In this document: piece by piece, positions 15,088 through 16,147 of the stretch | How the letters are laid out: the number at the start of each line of letters is the position of its first letter | How positions within the stretch are numbered: position 1 is the first letter of the stretch | Assembly: GCA_031284345.1 (NCBI GenBank) | Contig: JAITAC010000010.1 | Coordinates: 1-16,147, forward strand | Length of the DNA: 16,147 bases | Source: Holosporaceae bacterium | Lineage (GTDB): Bacteria > Pseudomonadota > Alphaproteobacteria > UBA3830 | Direction of reading: 5' to 3' | The notes under the pieces: model-generated | Databases searched by the model: none | Seen by the model: only the letters and a program-made list of their open reading frames with translations | What the model was told of the DNA's origin: nothing | Program-made: the position numbers and the translations under genes

Positions 15088-15175
15088 AGAGGACAACCAA
15101 CCCATCCGGTGTTCACTACGGCTGCTTTCTTCCGAACCTGACCGATTTCATAATCCTGCATGTCCAGCTGTCCCG
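15088..15175 (-). ncRNA. ffs: Signal recognition particle RNA, small bacterial (4.5S) type
   Basis: The minus strand carries the SRP core, GGTCAGGTTCGGAAGAAAGC (15142 to 15123), containing the GGAA tetraloop and both conserved internal loops bound by Ffh. The flanks pair as expected of the small hairpin RNA: GGGACA at 15174-15169 with TGTCC at 15095-15091. This RNA works with Ffh and FtsY to target nascent membrane proteins. The 5' end is placed from the promoter -10 and the stem, the 3' end from the end of the pairing, so each may be off by several bases. No T-run terminator follows, and dnaX starts about 27 bases downstream. Confidence 0.93.
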
Positions 15176-15180
15176 TAAGT

Positions 15181-15186
15181 ATAATA
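15181..15186 (-). promoter_or_regulatory. -10 element of the SRP RNA promoter
   Basis: On the minus strand TATTAT at 15186-15181 lies seven bases before the G at 15174 that begins the RNA stem, the correct distance for a sigma-70 start. No good -35 is visible 16-18 bases further upstream (TATCCA or similar). The RNA gene itself supports a promoter here. Confidence 0.5.
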
Positions 15187-15416
15187 GCAGATAATTAATG
15201 GCTTGGATAGAGAAAATAAGCCGTATGAGTTGTCTAAGTTATTATTGTAGCTGTTATGCGAAAAATAATGTAATCTTCGATGAAAAATTATCTTCCAGAG
15301 CTTGATTCTAAACGCAGTATCCGGGAAAATCCGCCATAGCGGAAATAGTGTTGAGCAATAGTGTCATTCATTCACAATGGCCGGCGGGAAAATTCAGGAA
15401 ATTGCCCATTACTTCA

Positions 15417-15445
15417 TTGATAGCAGAAACAATTCGGTGTATATT
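15417..15445 (+). promoter_or_regulatory. Strong sigma-70-type promoter for rplY
   Basis: TTGATA (15417-15422) and TATATT (15440-15445) each match consensus at five of six positions, with an ideal 17-base spacer. Transcription should start near 15452, about 25 bases before the rplY ATG, and leaves the ribosome-binding site AAAGGAAAG (15460-15468) in the leader. The rest of the interval between ffs and rplY holds only a small hairpin, TCCGC (15330-15334) with GCGGA (15339-15343). Confidence 0.65.
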
Positions 15446-15476
15446 GGAGTGAATTCGAAAAAGGAAAGTTATCACA

Positions 15477-16106
15477 ATGGCTACTGTTATTTTAGAAGCG
15501 AAGACCCGAGAATCTGTTGGAACAGGATCCGCAAGAGCAGCTCGGCGCAACGGTTTTATTCCGTGTATCGTGTATGGAGACGGAAAAGCAACGGACTCCA
15601 TATGCATTTCCAAAGATTTACTCGACAGGTACGTTCACAAGTCTAATTTTTTTTCAACGGTATTTGAAATTCAGGGCGTCGGGGAAAAAAGTGAGAAATT
15701 TGTTGCAAAAGATATACAATTTCATCCGGTAACCGACAATCCAATTCATGTGGATTTTTTAAGAGTAAGAAAGGGCAGTAGAGTAACGGTGCGTGTGCCC
15801 ATTGGCTATATCAACGAACATGCGTCTCCGGGCATCAAGATGGGTGGAGTTCTGAACGTGCTGGTGCACGAAATCGACGTCGTCTGCGATCCGGATAACA
15901 TACCGAATACCATTGCCATCGACCTAACGGGATTTGAGTTTCACCATACGGTGCACGCTAACGATATTAAACTGGCTGAAGGAATCACGCTCCCCAGTGG
16001 CGGTAAGAATTTCACGGTTGCCACCGTTGTTGCTCCAACGATTCTCAAGAAGGAAGATGAAAACGCTGCCGCAACTACGACAGAAACCACCACCGCTGCT
16101 AAGTAA
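15477..16106 (+). CDS. rplY: 50S ribosomal protein L25, long (TL5/CTC) form
   Basis: L25 binds 5S rRNA in the central protuberance of the large ribosomal subunit. The 209-residue product is the two-domain CTC form. The N-terminal L25 domain (about 1-92) has the rRNA-contacting ARRNGFIPCIVYG and the stretch FHPVTDNPIHVDFLRV. The C-terminal TL5 domain (about 95-185) has VPIGYINEHASPGIKMGGVL and VLVHEIDVVCDP. A low-complexity tail rich in Ala and Thr follows. The ATG has AAAGGAAAG nine to seventeen bases upstream and a near-consensus promoter. It is followed eight bases later by the start of pth, a gene pair widely conserved in bacteria, so the two are likely one transcript. Confidence 0.95.
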   Translation: MATVILEAKTRESVGTGSARAARRNGFIPCIVYGDGKATDSICISKDLLDRYVHKSNFFSTVFEIQGVGEKSEKFVAKDIQFHPVTDNPIHVDFLRVRKGSRVTVRVPIGYINEHASPGIKMGGVLNVLVHEIDVVCDPDNIPNTIAIDLTGFEFHHTVHANDIKLAEGITLPSGGKNFTVATVVAPTILKKEDENAAATTTETTTAAK

Positions 16107-16114
16107 TTTGTTTC

Positions 16115-16147
16115 ATGACAACCGTCTTGCTGATTGGCCTTGGAAAT
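16115..16147 (+). CDS. pth: Peptidyl-tRNA hydrolase, N-terminal fragment cut by the window edge
   Basis: Eight bases after rplY an ATG opens a frame reading MTTVLLIGLGN to the window end. The hydrophobic strand followed by GLGN is the hallmark start of Pth, in which the Asn is an active-site residue, and pth directly after rplY is a standard bacterial arrangement. Pth releases peptides from prematurely dropped peptidyl-tRNA. No clear ribosome-binding site lies in the short spacer, so translation may be coupled to rplY. Only 11 codons are visible, so the call rests on motif plus position. Confidence 0.8.
   Translation, partial: MTTVLLIGLGN

Noticed and set aside
15062..15100. Longer dnaX start adding 13 residues
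   Set aside because: These codons lie in the spacer and the last part of the SRP RNA, and the standard DnaX N-terminus begins at the internal ATG at 15061.
15377..15646. 89-codon frame starting MAGGKIQEIAHYF upstream of and overlapping rplY
   Set aside because: It contains the rplY promoter and ribosome-binding site and continues in the wrong frame through the clear rplY gene.
1..16147. tRNA genes, CRISPR array, transposases, phage genes
   Set aside because: No T-arm consensus with a matching acceptor stem was noticed, no regularly spaced repeats were seen, and no frame resembles a transposase, integrase or phage protein. This was by eye, not by a search tool.

Overview
The window is AT-rich, densely coded bacterial DNA. 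Gene families and gene order point to an alphaproteobacterium, probably host-associated or intracellular (Holosporales- or Rickettsiales-like; this is inference). The clues are ihfB next to accD, the order ffs-dnaX-ybaB, rplY followed by pth, a class I PHA synthase, tamA-tamB, and several operons that look stripped of their usual partners.

Layout. (1) Positions 1-1945, plus strand: the tail of an unidentified gene, a 323-base leader with complementary elements, then gatC, greA and fabG in close order. (2) 2011-9881, minus strand: a tight five-gene unit read as SAM methyltransferase, queuosine-precursor transporter, tgt, tamA, tamB. The last four genes overlap one another by 11, 7 and 4 bases, and tamA and tamB start with GTG and TTG. 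(3) 9882-9935: a compact divergent promoter region. (4) 9936-12993, plus strand: ihfB, accD, then after 166 bases a class I poly(hydroxyalkanoate) synthase gene, phaC. (5) 12994-13409: a gene-free stretch with short direct and inverted repeats. (6) 13410-15175, minus strand: ybaB, dnaX and the 4.5S-type SRP RNA, in transcription order ffs, dnaX, ybaB. (7) 15181-16147, plus strand: a strong promoter, rplY and the first codons of pth.

How the genes work together. GatC (Gln-tRNA/Asn-tRNA transamidation), L25 and Pth serve translation. GreA, IHF-beta, YbaB and DnaX serve transcription and the chromosome. FabG and AccD serve fatty acid synthesis, and PhaC stores carbon as polyester. TamA and TamB serve outer-membrane biogenesis. 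The transporter and Tgt form a base-salvage and tRNA-modification pair.

The most interesting signal is that pair. This Tgt resembles the Chlamydia-type enzyme and has Gly where preQ1-using bacterial Tgt has the pocket Val. With the adjacent transporter and no queuosine biosynthesis gene in the window, this suggests salvage of preformed queuine, probably from a host. Other points of note are a shortened DnaX that appears to lack the tau-specific region, orphaned operon remnants (gatC without gatAB, ybaB without recR, ihfB-accD without the intervening trp genes), and a possible structured RNA or repeat cluster after ybaB. No mobile element, CRISPR array, tRNA or rRNA was seen.
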